Below, piece after piece: positions 37,412-48,741 of a stretch of DNA of 64,000 bases. A model generated the notes under the pieces. That model was not told the DNA's origin and searched no databases. It saw nothing but the letters and a program-made list of their open reading frames with translations. The translations under genes and the position numbers were made by a program. This stretch comes from Robiginitomaculum sp. (GTDB lineage: Bacteria > Pseudomonadota > Alphaproteobacteria > Caulobacterales > Maricaulaceae), in NCBI GenBank assembly GCA_015485155.1, contig WFUF01000008.1:1-64000 (forward strand), written 5' to 3'. Position 1 is the stretch's first letter. The number at the start of each line of letters is the position of its first letter.

Positions 37412-38851
37412 CTATTTTAGCGCATAAACCCTAGCTTTGTCAGAGACAAGGTAAGCAACACCTCCGGCAACTACCGGGGGAATAAAAAACCTGTCCTTGA
37501 ATTTTATTTCATTCAAGGTTTCACCGGTTTGCGGTGACAATTGCACAATATTGCCCGCAGAAGAAACCAGCAAAAGACGATCACTTACCAATACCGGCCC
37601 CGCCCAGGCAATGCGTTTTTTGCGCTTTTTCTCATTCTTGAACTTGCGCATTTCCCGCACCCAGATAACCCGGCCATCGGCTCTGGACACGGCAGCGACC
37701 TGACCATCATTGGTTACGACAAAAATAGTATTACCGGCAATCCACGGCATGTGTATGCCACCAACCTGCCGGGCCCATATTCGCTGTCCGGTTTTAAGAT
37801 CAATTGCAACCAGCATTCCTGAGTGTGAGATCGCATATACGGTATTATCGAAAATTGCCGGACTGGCCGCAATATCATTTAATTCAGACAGCGCCGTCAA
37901 ACCCGCTGATCTGGTCAAGGCATCATTCCAGATAGAGCGGCCATTTTGCACCCGAAAAGCACCTAACTCGCCAGAGGCAAAGGGTGCAACGACAATTTCC
38001 CCATAAATAGCAGCGGCACTTGAGGATAAAATCCTAGCGGGTTCCACAATTCCTTGAAATGTCCAGATTACTTCCCCGTTTGCGGCATCAAATGCAATTA
38101 GTTCACCGTCCTGGGAAACAGCAAAAACCCGCCCATCAGCAACAGATGGGGCCGTGTGCAATGGTGTTGGCGTAAGAGTTTGCCAAATTTCTTCACCAGT
38201 ATTTACATCCAAAGCCATGGCATAGCCATAACCTGAGGTAATATAAACCCGCCCTCCTGAAACTGCGATCCCACCGCCATAAGCATGGCTGGAACGATCC
38301 CTCAGCCGATCAGCAACCCCTCGGAAGCCTCCGGAAAACATGCCCTGTCGATCTTGTTTGTCGGCCTCAATTTCTTCAAATTGCATTTTCTTTTGCCAGT
38401 AAACCTGCCCGCTTTGCAAATCCATAGACCGAACAGTCCCTCTGGAATCCATTACATACATCCGTTTGCCGGCAATCACCGGCGGGGCCATAACCCGACC
38501 CTTGGTGTCGGATTTCTTGCCTATGCGACGCTGCCATACCAACTCCAGGTTTTCTGCTCCTTGCAGATGCTGCGGAGCATGACTGGGATAAGCACCAGCT
38601 TGCGACCAGTCATCATTGATATAGGATCTTGGCAACTGTATCTGCAATCCGGCCAATTCATTATCTGGCGTGAGGCTTTGCTCAAACATCAAGACAGAAA
38701 CGCGCTTTTCCTCATCAGGTGTAATGCCCTGTTCCCGTAATTGCTTGGCCTCATCACTTTCCTGAAATGGCAAAATACTACGGGCACGATCCAGCGTGGA
38801 ACAACCAGCCAGCATCGTGACCAGAAAAACAGACAAAAAGAAACGCTTCAT
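37412..38851 (-). CDS. bamB: BamB-like outer membrane assembly lipoprotein
   Basis: Eight-bladed PQQ-type beta-propeller lipoprotein of the BAM complex, inner leaflet of the outer membrane. 479 aa, longer than the E. coli protein (392). Lipoprotein signal MKRFFLSVFLVTMLAGCSTL, lipobox LAGC, acylated C16. Blade repeats: GKRMYVMDSRGTVRSMDLQSGQ, GGRVYITSGYGYAMALDVNTGE and DGRVFAVSQDGELIAFDAANGE. Start overlaps the stop of the yfgM-like gene (ATGA); der follows. Operon context supports the assignment. Confidence 0.93.
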   Translation of the reverse strand: MKRFFLSVFLVTMLAGCSTLDRARSILPFQESDEAKQLREQGITPDEEKRVSVLMFEQSLTPDNELAGLQIQLPRSYINDDWSQAGAYPSHAPQHLQGAENLELVWQRRIGKKSDTKGRVMAPPVIAGKRMYVMDSRGTVRSMDLQSGQVYWQKKMQFEEIEADKQDRQGMFSGGFRGVADRLRDRSSHAYGGGIAVSGGRVYITSGYGYAMALDVNTGEEIWQTLTPTPLHTAPSVADGRVFAVSQDGELIAFDAANGEVIWTFQGIVEPARILSSSAAAIYGEIVVAPFASGELGAFRVQNGRSIWNDALTRSAGLTALSELNDIAASPAIFDNTVYAISHSGMLVAIDLKTGQRIWARQVGGIHMPWIAGNTIFVVTNDGQVAAVSRADGRVIWVREMRKFKNEKKRKKRIAWAGPVLVSDRLLLVSSAGNIVQLSPQTGETLNEIKFKDRFFIPPVVAGGVAYLVSDKARVYALK

Positions 38852-39639
38852 TGATTTGTATCCTCAGCAGGCGGGTTTGCGTGTTCAGCAGAGTGATCTT
38901 CCGGCAATTCATCTGTAGCCACATCGCCCTCCTGCCCCGTATTCTCCACAGCAGGTTCAGCAAGTTTGGATACAGATTCAAGCAAAGCTTCTTCTGGCGC
39001 CGGCCCCAACAAGGACAATGCCATCTGTGCCCGCTGCCGGGTGCCAGATGGAGCATCAAACGCCATGGATAAAACCGAATACTCCTGCCGGGCACGAGTA
39101 AAATCACCTTCATCCATCGACTTGCTGGCCATTAGTTCACGGGCCAGAGCGCGAAATGGCCGCCCCGGCTCCATCAATGGCCCAAGTTTTGCGTCCATAT
39201 CGGCCAGGCTTATCTCATCGTAAACAACCATTACCGCCTTTAACATAGCCAGATCGGAAAACAGCGGATCATCAAATGCGCTTGCCGCTTCGGTAAACAG
39301 TTTGGCAGCTTCTGCCTTGCGTCCCATATTCATGGTGGCTATGGCCGCTTGCACTTTAGACAGTGCCGCATAGCCAGACGGGCCGGTTTGCGCAAAATCC
39401 GTAAACGCTGCTGCTGCTGCCGCAAAATCTTTCTGCTCAAGCAGTTTTGCGGCTCTGGCATAGGTGTCTGCTGCTTCGGATCGTTGTTTCTCCTGCCACC
39501 ATGTCCACCCCTGCACGGCTGAAACACCGCCGACAATCACAACTATAAGAGCTATGATATATGGCAAAAATCGCTTGAATAAACGATTGGCCTGCTCGCG
39601 ACGAAGTTCTTCGTCTACTTCATTAAAAACGTCTGACAC
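38848..39639 (-). CDS. YfgM-like membrane-anchored TPR protein
   Basis: 263 aa. One N-terminal transmembrane helix (FLPYIIALIVVIVGGVSAV, about 26-44) with the charged N-terminus inside, and a periplasmic TPR-like helical repeat domain (about 60-215, ADTYARAAKLLEQKDFAAAAAAF). An acidic, low-complexity tail of 45 residues follows (EDHSAEHANPP). E. coli YfgM is an ancillary subunit of the SecYEG translocon working with periplasmic chaperones; the bamB-der linkage is the main reason for the name. Confidence 0.86.
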   Translation of the reverse strand: MSDVFNEVDEELRREQANRLFKRFLPYIIALIVVIVGGVSAVQGWTWWQEKQRSEAADTYARAAKLLEQKDFAAAAAAFTDFAQTGPSGYAALSKVQAAIATMNMGRKAEAAKLFTEAASAFDDPLFSDLAMLKAVMVVYDEISLADMDAKLGPLMEPGRPFRALARELMASKSMDEGDFTRARQEYSVLSMAFDAPSGTRQRAQMALSLLGPAPEEALLESVSKLAEPAVENTGQEGDVATDELPEDHSAEHANPPAEDTNQ

Positions 39640-39663
39640 TTATATTTAACCCGATACAATTGG

Positions 39664-39690
39664 AAAAAATTCTGACCCCAAAGATCAGAA
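39664..39690 (-). terminator. Terminator behind the ECF sigma operon
   Basis: On the minus strand TTCTGA (39690-39685) and TCAGAA (39675-39670) pair around a nine-base loop, followed directly by six T. It lies 65 bases after the small membrane-protein gene that ends the operon. Stem of six pairs, so moderate strength. Confidence 0.55.
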
Positions 39691-39754
39691 CCTCAAGGAC
39701 TGGCGGCAGACATTACCTTTCTTGGCATTTTGCCGCAACCCGGATTACGCCTGT

Positions 39755-40087
39755 TTATCTGTTTGTTGCGGGAAGAACCAGCCCAAACATAACCATAATC
39801 GCAGCCAAAACCATGCTAATCATGATTTGCGGTGACAAACCTGTTAAAACCTGTTCCAGCAGCCCGCCTCCAATAATAGTCCTGTTGGCTATTTGCGGCA
39901 ATTGACTGCCAGCAATCAAGGCCCCGGAAGAGGCGGCAAGTCCCAAAAATATCCAACGCTGGCGATTGGCTCTGCCCAGATGGCGTAGCAATTTATCGAC
40001 AAATTCCTGTGAGGCAGAAACCTGCCCATCGGCGCGGGCAAATGCTACTGCTAATTTAGCATCAAAATCATCTTCCATAGTAATCAC
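39755..40087 (-). CDS. Small membrane protein, putative anti-sigma factor
   Basis: 110 aa with two predicted transmembrane helices (WIFLGLAASSGALIAGSQ and MISMVLAAIMVMFGLVL). The short cytosolic N-terminus (MEDDFDAKLAVAFARADGQVSASQEFVDKLL) is helical. GTG start at 40087 overlaps the sigma factor stop (GTGA), with GAGGTG before it; an ATG at 40078 is the alternative. Placement directly behind an ECF sigma gene and the topology suggest an anti-sigma factor, but no ZAS/HxxxCxxC motif is visible, so this is inference. Confidence 0.6.
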   Translation of the reverse strand: MITMEDDFDAKLAVAFARADGQVSASQEFVDKLLRHLGRANRQRWIFLGLAASSGALIAGSQLPQIANRTIIGGGLLEQVLTGLSPQIMISMVLAAIMVMFGLVLPATNR

Positions 40088-40635
40088 TCTATCACCTCTT
40101 GTGCATCCATCAACATTTGCCGCATTTTTTCCTTACCGCGCTTAATGTGAGATTTTACCGTACCCAAAGGCAGCCCGCTAACCTGTGCGACTTCCTCATT
40201 GGTCAAGCCGGTAGAATAAGTAAGAACTATCATGCTGCGCTCAATATCCGATAACTTGTCCAAGGCCCGATCAAGGTCTATTGCCTCACCACTGTCCCAA
40301 TTCTGGCTTTGTCCGACGATAATTTCACTGTGATCCTTAAATTTCTGCATGGCTTTGGCAGTGGATTTTCGCTTGCGATAATTTTGCAAAAATTCTGTAT
40401 ATGCAATACGGCACAGCCATGCCTTGAATGATCCCTTGCCGCTAAAACTGTCAATCTTGTTCCAGGCCTGTAAAAAAGCATTTTGCGCCAGATCATCGGC
40501 CAAAGCATGGTCAGAGGTCATTCGCAGCATCATTGCGCGAATGAGAACCTGATAACGGTTAACCAGAGAACCAAATGCCCGCTGGTCGCGAGAAGCCACG
40601 ACCAACGCCACCAGTTCAAGATCAGAAGCCGACAT
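40084..40635 (-). CDS. ECF-type RNA polymerase sigma factor
   Basis: 183 aa. Sigma region 2 (AFGSLVNRYQVLIRAMMLRM, ALADDLAQNAFLQAWNKI, KAWLCRIAYTEFLQNYRKR) and region 4 (LDKLSDIERSMIVLTYSTG, helix-turn-helix NEEVAQVSGLPLGTVKSHIKRG). Lacks regions 1 and 3, as in ECF factors. In an apparent operon DUF6249 protein / sigma / small membrane protein. No cognate promoter motif could be assigned from this window. Confidence 0.92.
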   Translation of the reverse strand: MSASDLELVALVVASRDQRAFGSLVNRYQVLIRAMMLRMTSDHALADDLAQNAFLQAWNKIDSFSGKGSFKAWLCRIAYTEFLQNYRKRKSTAKAMQKFKDHSEIIVGQSQNWDSGEAIDLDRALDKLSDIERSMIVLTYSTGLTNEEVAQVSGLPLGTVKSHIKRGKEKMRQMLMDAQEVIE

Positions 40636-40669
40636 GAAAGAGTGCCTAAGCTATTGTTGTCTTTTGCAC

Positions 40670-41050
40670 TTATTCACTTTCAGTTTTATTCTTCAGTAAA
40701 AAGTGCATGGAAATCAAGGCCAATCCGATAAAACCCGGAAATGCAGCAATAGAAGCCAAAACAGCTACAACTTTTTCATCAGACTCAATGGTTTCAATAC
40801 CAAAACCCAAAACAATAAATGCAGCAGCAACCGCCAGCAAAATCACGCCTGTGCGCAAATCGCCATCAGGTGATTTTGGCTTTACACCCAGTGCCTTTAT
40901 TGTATCCGGGGTAAGTTCCACGCCCTTTTCAATGGCTTTTTGCACAGTTGCCTGCAAATCGGCAGCCCGCTTGCGTCCATTTAACGATACAATCAATACA
41001 ATTATCGGAACAATTGCAAACAATGCAATCGGTACAAGTATGTCTTCCAT
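40670..41050 (-). CDS. DUF6249-like membrane protein
   Basis: 126 aa. Three hydrophobic helices (VPIALFAIVPIIVLIVSL, GVILLAVAAAFIVLGFGI, VLASIAAFPGFIGLALISMHF) with a soluble loop containing LTPDTIKALGVKPKSPDGDLRTG, the typical DUF6249 layout. ATG at 41050 is preceded by a perfect AGGAG; an earlier ATG at 41071 would contain that site. 34 bases before the sigma gene; probably part of the same stress-response module. Confidence 0.75.
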   Translation of the reverse strand: MEDILVPIALFAIVPIIVLIVSLNGRKRAADLQATVQKAIEKGVELTPDTIKALGVKPKSPDGDLRTGVILLAVAAAFIVLGFGIETIESDEKVVAVLASIAAFPGFIGLALISMHFLLKNKTESE

Positions 41051-41131
41051 TTTACTCTCCTGTTTTATCATCGACCGATAAATTCGGCTCTAACATAATG
41101 ATGCAGTAAAGCAGGATTTTAGATGCAAACT

Positions 41132-41683
41132 TTATAAAATCTGTACGCCGAACAAAACCGGATGCAAAAACACAAAAATCAAAGAGATCACCAAACCGCC
41201 TGCAATTGCCATAAAATCATGCCTGGCCTTTATTTCAAACTCCGGCGGCTCGGCGCGCAAAAACCCGAATATCAGGCTGACAAGGGAATAAAGGGCAAAA
41301 GCCCCAAACAGCCAGATACTGGCCAAATCGCCATTTACTGCCAGATGCACTGCCGCCCAGATTAAAATCCCGATCATCATTGGATGACGAAATACTGCGC
41401 GCAACAATCCCTTCATGTGCGCTGATGCCACCAAAATCAACGCAATTGGCACCAGCACAAAAGCCGCAGATCTGGCCCAGGGCTGTGGCTCAAAAACCTG
41501 TATATGCGGGGCCACAATCATGCCCCAGATGATCAAGCCAAGCCCGATCAGGGAAATTATTGAAAACATGCCCCTATAGCCATTTGCCCCAAGTTTTGCC
41601 TGCAAGCCGATTTTAAGCGGCGCAATCATCGGCACCAGATGAATACCGATTATCAAGGCCAGCCCGACTTGTAAAATTTCCAT
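41132..41683 (-). CDS. NnrU family membrane protein
   Basis: 183 aa, five to six transmembrane helices. AVFRHPMMIGILIWAAVHLAVNGD is the NnrU/isoprenylcysteine-methyltransferase-like signature (RHP then GxxxWAxxHL). NnrU was named for nitrite and nitric oxide metabolism in Rhodobacter, but homologues such as 15-cis-zeta-carotene isomerase show a broader heme-isomerase role; nothing nearby decides. Alone on its transcript by spacing. Confidence 0.88.
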   Translation of the reverse strand: MEILQVGLALIIGIHLVPMIAPLKIGLQAKLGANGYRGMFSIISLIGLGLIIWGMIVAPHIQVFEPQPWARSAAFVLVPIALILVASAHMKGLLRAVFRHPMMIGILIWAAVHLAVNGDLASIWLFGAFALYSLVSLIFGFLRAEPPEFEIKARHDFMAIAGGLVISLIFVFLHPVLFGVQIL

Positions 41684-41761
41684 GAGATTACTCCACGATC
41701 AAAACCAATTGCGCCTATATATCATGAAAATTGGAAGGTGGGCACTTTCCGTGTCATAAAA

Positions 41762-42367
41762 CTATAAAATAGGTCTACCGCGACCGCCTGAGCCAGGAAA
41801 TTGATAGCCCATACTGGTCACTGTTGTCACAACAGCACCAATCAACTCGACCACATGCTTTCGGGTTTGTTCCAGATATTCGATGTCTATAGGAGTATCA
41901 AAAGCTTCCAGTTTCTTTTCAGCGCGATTCATTGTATAAAAAGAAGGAATGGTTTTTCCATCTTTGTCTGGCTTGTTATTCCAGCAGCCGTGGCACAAAA
42001 CGTTTCTTAATTGCGCAGCAGCACGAAGAGCAGCAATTAAATCATCGGGACGATTGATGCACTTTTTTGGATCTTTTCTTAACGCGGTTCCGAATAATCT
42101 TATTCGTGCTACCAAAGGATCAGACAAAGATTTTTCAAGTTTTGGTATCCATTTTTCATACTCCTCCTCAATTCCACTCTCATCATAATATATGGTACCG
42201 GAAAGCGCGAAATACGCCCCAGCCAAAGTAAACTCTAACGCCCCGAATGTCGCGACTGTCCGCCCCAAAGCAGTCCAAAACTCAGCATCATGAAGATCGG
42301 TTGGCCAATTAGCAGGTAAGTTATTCACATCCACCGCGAATGTTTGATTTTCAGTATTATGTAACAT
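41762..42367 (-). CDS. HEPN-like protein with an RX4H motif
   Basis: 201 aa, soluble, mostly helical. AAAQLRNVLCHGCW contains R-N-V-L-C-H, i.e. the R-x4-H arrangement that forms the catalytic centre of HEPN ribonucleases, preceded by a long helix and an N-terminal helix with FGALEFTLAGAYFALSG. This pattern, plus its position beside a PIN/Phd toxin-antitoxin pair, suggests a HEPN-domain RNase or toxin; identification rests on one motif. ATG at 42367, no strong ribosome binding site. Separated by 83 bases from the PIN gene upstream on the same strand. Confidence 0.55.
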   Translation of the reverse strand: MLHNTENQTFAVDVNNLPANWPTDLHDAEFWTALGRTVATFGALEFTLAGAYFALSGTIYYDESGIEEEYEKWIPKLEKSLSDPLVARIRLFGTALRKDPKKCINRPDDLIAALRAAAQLRNVLCHGCWNNKPDKDGKTIPSFYTMNRAEKKLEAFDTPIDIEYLEQTRKHVVELIGAVVTTVTSMGYQFPGSGGRGRPIL

Positions 42368-42450
42368 GTTAAAGCCTTCATATAAAATAAAGCGGCTTCA
42401 TGATATGGCACTATGTCTAATGCGCCAACGCACAGCACGACCACTTGCAA

Positions 42451-42870
42451 TCACTTCGCAACGTCAAACGCATCCAGATACCCAGCATCTGCATAATCAA
42501 GAATTTTTTGATCGGCAGTTAGCAATTTCGCACCCACATGACGCGCAGTAGCAATAATCAATCGATCTGCCGGATCTTTGTGGGGGTAATTCGGCAGGTT
42601 GACGCTATCGACGGCAATATCTGGCTCAATAGGTAACATCTTAATACAAGCCGGATCCAAAGCGGTTTTAAGCCAGTCTGTTACGTCTATACCAAATGAC
42701 AACCTGCCTTTTTCAACTAACATGGCAATTTCCCAAGGCGTGATCGCTGAAACAGCCAAAAGCCCTGATTGCATGGCATTTTCAATCAACACCCGCGTCT
42801 GTGACCCAAGGCGCTTGTGTCGATTATCATGCACAACCCAAATCAAAACATGGGTATCCAAAATAATCAT
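42451..42870 (-). CDS. PIN-domain toxin (VapC-like ribonuclease)
   Basis: 139 aa. PIN acidic residues: D5 in IILDTHVLIWVV, E47 in ITPWEIAML, D99 and D102 in HKDPADRLIIATA, and a further D in LLTADQKIL. The family cleaves RNA (often initiator tRNA or rRNA) when unbound by its antitoxin. The start overlaps the antitoxin stop by four bases, the standard antitoxin-toxin coupling. The PhoH-like WIxx variant 'DTHVLIWV' is common in Phd-linked PIN toxins. Confidence 0.93.
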   Translation of the reverse strand: MIILDTHVLIWVVHDNRHKRLGSQTRVLIENAMQSGLLAVSAITPWEIAMLVEKGRLSFGIDVTDWLKTALDPACIKMLPIEPDIAVDSVNLPNYPHKDPADRLIIATARHVGAKLLTADQKILDYADAGYLDAFDVAK

Positions 42871-43112
42871 TCCTCAGACAACCAGTCTGATGCATCAATT
42901 GCCGGTGTAAATGGGTCATCAAACTGTAACGGAATATCTTTGAATAATCCAAAAATTGACTTGGCGTCTTTTTCGTTGGCAATCGGCATCAAAATCGCCA
43001 CCGGATGCCCGCGCTTGGTTATAGTTACAGCTTGCCGATCGTGGGAAATGCTATCAATCACCCGCAAACAGGTTGCCTTAAACTTTGCAATTCCTATGGT
43101 TTTTTCTGACAT
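42867..43112 (-). CDS. Phd/YefM-type antitoxin
   Basis: 81 aa. N-terminal Phd fold (IGIAKFKATCLRVIDSI, then VTITKRGHPVAILMPI) that binds DNA and dimerises; the acidic C-terminal half (about 48-81, FDDPFTPAIDASDWLSEE) would wrap the PIN toxin. First gene of the pair, AAGGG before the ATG. A sigma-70 promoter overlapped by two 12-bp direct repeats lies just upstream, the likely autoregulatory operator. Confidence 0.92.
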   Translation of the reverse strand: MSEKTIGIAKFKATCLRVIDSISHDRQAVTITKRGHPVAILMPIANEKDAKSIFGLFKDIPLQFDDPFTPAIDASDWLSEE

Positions 43113-43128
43113 AATTACACACCCTTAT

Positions 43129-43169
43129 ATATAGTCACTTAATATAGTCACTTTGTGTTAATTTGTCAA
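43129..43169 (-). promoter_or_regulatory. Promoter and operator repeats of the antitoxin-toxin operon
   Basis: Minus strand: TTGACA (43169-43164), 17-base spacer, TATATT (43146-43141), a near-consensus sigma-70 promoter 29 bases before the antitoxin ATG. Two identical 12-mers AAGTGACTATAT (43153-43142 and 43140-43129), one base apart, overlap the -10 and the start region, so a bound antitoxin would block RNA polymerase. Confidence 0.75.
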
Positions 43170-43191
43170 TGTAACCAAACTAATCGCTACC

Positions 43192-44745
43192 CTACTCCCA
43201 CTCAATGGTTCCTGGTGGTTTTGAGGTTATGTCATAGACCACGCGGTTAATGCCGCGTACTTCGTTGATAATTCTGGTGGCGGTACGTCCCAAAAAGTCA
43301 TGGGGAAACGGGAAATAGTCGGCGGTCATGCCATCGGTCGAAGTCACAGCACGCAAAGCCAATACCTTATCGTATGTGCGCTCATCGCCCATTACACCAA
43401 CGGTGCGAACCGGCAGTAAAACGCTAAACGCCTGCCAGATGTCGTCATAAAGCCCGGCTTTACGGATCTCATCGAGATAAATAGCATCGGCCTTTTGCAA
43501 AAGAGCCACAGCCTCGGCCGTGATCTCGCCGGGAATACGGATCGCCAGACCCGGCCCCGGAAACGGGTGACGACCCACAAAACTTTCCGGCAGGCCAAGT
43601 TCACGCCCCAACTCGCGTACTTCGTCTTTGAACAGCTCGCGCAATGGCTCGACCAGTTTCATATTCATGCGTTCTGGCAGACCGCCAACATTGTGGTGGC
43701 TTTTGATGGTCACCGACGGCCCGCCATCAAAACTGACACTTTCAATCACATCAGGATACAAGGTTCCTTGCGCTAAAAAGTCCGCGCCACCTAGTTTTTT
43801 GGCCTCAAGCTCGAACACATCAATAAACAGGCTTCCAATGATTTTGCGTTTTCTTTCCGGATCACTAACCCCGGATAATTTGCCCAAAAACAAATCACCG
43901 GCATCAACTGCAATTAGCGGGATATTATAATGATCGCGGAACAGGCTTACCACTTGCTTTGTTTCGCCAGAGCGCATCAGGCCAGTATCCACATAAACAC
44001 AGGTTAATTGATCGCCGATCGCTTCGTGTAATAATACCGCCACTACCGAGCTATCGACCCCGCCGGAAAGCCCACAAATCACCCGTCCCTCACCCACTTG
44101 CGCCCGTATTTTGGCAATCATTTCGCCGCGAAACGCCGCCATTGTCCAATCCCCGGACAGGCCGGCAATATTTTTGACAAAATTGCTCAAAATTCTTGCA
44201 CCAGATGGGGTGTGTACCACTTCGGGGTGGAATTGTACGCCATAAAACTGACGTGTTTCATCCGCAATAGCAGCAAATGGCGCATTGGCAGAACTGGCAA
44301 TAGCCACAAAGCCATCCGGTAAGGCATCGACCTTATCACCATGGCTCATCCACACAGTTTCGATTTTTTGCAAACCCTCAAACAATGGACTTGCCGCAAT
44401 AGTCTCAATCTCTGCCCGGCCAAATTCGCGTTCCGCAGAAGCACTGACCGAACCGCCTAATTGCGCGCACATGGTTTGCTCGCCATAACAAATACCAAGC
44501 ACCGGAACGCCCAGTGAAAACAAACAATCATCAGCCCGTGGGCTATCGTCCCAATGTACCGAATTGGGGCCACCAGAAAGGATAATCGCTTTGGCAGCAA
44601 ATTGCTCGGCAAACGCTGCATCAACCTTATTGTATGGATGCACTTCGCAATAAACACCCATCTCGCGCAAGCGCCGGGCTATCAGTTGCGTAACCTGAGA
44701 ACCAAAATCGACAATCAGAACCTGTTGGTGAATTTTTGTCATCAT
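43192..44745 (-). CDS. guaA: GMP synthase (glutamine-hydrolysing)
   Basis: XMP plus glutamine and ATP to GMP. 517 aa. Class I glutaminase: [15 protein letters not shown] (nucleophile Cys) and [12 protein letters not shown] (His, Glu). ATP pyrophosphatase P-loop [10 protein letters not shown], then the dimerisation domain with [13 protein letters not shown]-terminus [12 protein letters not shown] is canonical. Start overlaps the rsmB-like stop (ATGA); strong GGAGGG ribosome binding site. Third gene of guaB / rsmB-like / guaA. Confidence 0.97.
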   Translation of the reverse strand: MMTKIHQQVLIVDFGSQVTQLIARRLREMGVYCEVHPYNKVDAAFAEQFAAKAIILSGGPNSVHWDDSPRADDCLFSLGVPVLGICYGEQTMCAQLGGSVSASAEREFGRAEIETIAASPLFEGLQKIETVWMSHGDKVDALPDGFVAIASSANAPFAAIADETRQFYGVQFHPEVVHTPSGARILSNFVKNIAGLSGDWTMAAFRGEMIAKIRAQVGEGRVICGLSGGVDSSVVAVLLHEAIGDQLTCVYVDTGLMRSGETKQVVSLFRDHYNIPLIAVDAGDLFLGKLSGVSDPERKRKIIGSLFIDVFELEAKKLGGADFLAQGTLYPDVIESVSFDGGPSVTIKSHHNVGGLPERMNMKLVEPLRELFKDEVRELGRELGLPESFVGRHPFPGPGLAIRIPGEITAEAVALLQKADAIYLDEIRKAGLYDDIWQAFSVLLPVRTVGVMGDERTYDKVLALRAVTSTDGMTADYFPFPHDFLGRTATRIINEVRGINRVVYDITSKPPGTIEWE

Positions 44746-46046
44746 TCCCTCCGCAGTGCTGCCATGTAAAACCCGTCAGTGTCGGCACTGTGTGGTGACA
44801 TTCGCAAATCACCCGATGCGGTCAAACATTTTTCCAGCATCAACAGGCCTGCCGGGTTTAACAAGCCGCCTAGTTTGGCAATTTCGCCTATGGACACCCG
44901 TGTGAACTCATTGTGTTCAGCCAAAAACCCGTCCACCTGATCTTCGTTTTCTTCTGCTAACAAGGAACAGGTCACATAGAACATCATGCCGCCGGATCGG
45001 GCAAACGGAGCTGCCTGGCGCAATACTTGAGCCTGCTCATTCATTCGCACCTGCAATTGCCCCTCACGCAGCCGCCATTTGGCATCAGGGTGCCTGCGCC
45101 AAGTACCCGTACCAGTACACGGCGCATCAATCAGCACCGCATGCATTTTGCCAGTTAAATCACCCAGAGGATCATCGTCACGGGGATCACGAACCTGTAC
45201 ATTTCGCACACCGGCGCGTTTCAACCTGGCATGGATAGGCACTAATCTGCGACCATCACGATCATAGGCAAATACCTGCCCCTTGTTTTGCATTTGCTGC
45301 GCCAGTGCCAGAGTTTTGCCACCACCCCCAGCACAATAGTCCAGAACTTGCGAACCGCCCCCAATACCGGTGCAAAGCGTGACAAATTGCGAACCGGCGT
45401 CCTGCACTTCCAGCCAGCCTTTGGCAAAGCCGGGCAAGGACTGCACATGGCCAGAGCGCGTATCGGCGCTTGGCGCAGGTATTCGCGCCGCAGTCGGCAG
45501 CCACTCAAGCCCTTGCCCACCGATTTTGCTCACCGCCTTTAAGCTATCAATTGCGGGGCGTTTTAACTCGTTCAGCCGTAAATCAACGGGTGCGCGGGTG
45601 TTCATGCCTTTTGCCTCTGCCACAACACGCTCAGCAAACGCCCGCTCGAAATTCGGCCATAACCATTTGGGAACATTGGCTTGCACATATTCCGGTTCAT
45701 CGGAAATATCCGATTGTAACCCGGACTTTTCCTCTTGGGTTAATGGCTCCGGTGCGTGTTCACTTTGGGTAAAGTCAGTATCAATCTTTTCTGCCGCACG
45801 CTCCCAAACCCGACCCAGAGTTCCGATAACCAGCGATCTGGGACTATCCGATCCCATTGCCGCTGCAATTGCTGATTTATGGCGCAACGCGTCCAAAACC
45901 AATCCCGACACATAAGCCCGATCCCGTGCCCCGGCATAACGCGCCGCCCGCCCCCATGCTTTCAAGGCGATTTTGGCCGGGCGTTTGGCATCAACCATGT
46001 CGGTAAGTACCGCAATAGCTGCGGCGGCTTTGGCTCCATCTTGCAT
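44742..46046 (-). CDS. RsmB/NOP-family rRNA cytosine-C5 methyltransferase
   Basis: 434 aa. N-terminal NusB-like helical region (about 1-150) and a Rossmann SAM-dependent methyltransferase domain with [17 protein letters not shown] (motif I), [18 protein letters not shown] (motif IV, catalytic thiol chain) and [17 protein letters not shown] (motif VI, second Cys). Both catalytic cysteines are present. E. coli RsmB modifies C967 of 16S rRNA; this alphaproteobacterial relative probably has a similar target. Between guaB and guaA on the minus strand. Confidence 0.9.
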   Translation of the reverse strand: MQDGAKAAAAIAVLTDMVDAKRPAKIALKAWGRAARYAGARDRAYVSGLVLDALRHKSAIAAAMGSDSPRSLVIGTLGRVWERAAEKIDTDFTQSEHAPEPLTQEEKSGLQSDISDEPEYVQANVPKWLWPNFERAFAERVVAEAKGMNTRAPVDLRLNELKRPAIDSLKAVSKIGGQGLEWLPTAARIPAPSADTRSGHVQSLPGFAKGWLEVQDAGSQFVTLCTGIGGGSQVLDYCAGGGGKTLALAQQMQNKGQVFAYDRDGRRLVPIHARLKRAGVRNVQVRDPRDDDPLGDLTGKMHAVLIDAPCTGTGTWRRHPDAKWRLREGQLQVRMNEQAQVLRQAAPFARSGGMMFYVTCSLLAEENEDQVDGFLAEHNEFTRVSIGEIAKLGGLLNPAGLLMLEKCLTASGDLRMSPHSADTDGFYMAALRRE

Positions 46047-46061
46047 AACAGGATCCTTAAA

Positions 46062-48199
<2,138 letters not shown>

Positions 48200-48610
48200 C
48201 TAGTCAAAAATTGACCAGATTGCTGCAACCATGGAATAACCGATCAGGATATAAACGCCATCAATAATCGCCATCTCAATCGGGAAATTGCCATAAACCC
48301 AGGCATAGGCCTCGGTGGTAATGGCAAACACCAATGCAGCAAACAGGCCGTATTTAATGGCTGTTACCATGTCTTCTGCCTTTAACCATTTTAACAACAG
48401 TCCAAGGCCAAGAGAAGTCACAGCAACATTAACAAACCCCAGCGTCAATTGCGAACCAAAGCCAAAATTCATCGCCGTATTTTCATCATAGCCCATCAAT
48501 TCTGTCATATTGTCCAGAAAAATGACGCCAAAAAACAAATAGCCAAGTAAAAAGAAAGCAATACTGGTTACGATCCACCCCAATAGGCTTAACCCAAAAA
48601 TCCTAGGCAT
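48200..48610 (-). CDS. DUF1761-like four-helix membrane protein
   Basis: 136 aa with four transmembrane helices (LLGWIVTSIAFFLLGYLFF, LGFVNVAVTSLGLGLLL, YGLFAALVFAITTEAYAWVYG, AIIDGVYILIGYSMVAAIW). The size, helix spacing and the FFGVIF segment after helix 1 resemble DUF1761 proteins. Function unknown. ATG at 48610 with a GGGGAGG-like purine stretch just upstream. Confidence 0.65.
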   Translation of the reverse strand: MPRIFGLSLLGWIVTSIAFFLLGYLFFGVIFLDNMTELMGYDENTAMNFGFGSQLTLGFVNVAVTSLGLGLLLKWLKAEDMVTAIKYGLFAALVFAITTEAYAWVYGNFPIEMAIIDGVYILIGYSMVAAIWSIFD

Positions 48611-48741
48611 TTTAACCTCCCCTAAATTAGCACCTTCTGCCTGTTGTCAGCCGGTGCTTGTCCCTTTATTCATGACAGATAGCTCCTGCCAATACTGGTA
48701 ATATAGGCGCAATCGATGCCTTTGAGAATGAAAACTTTGAT

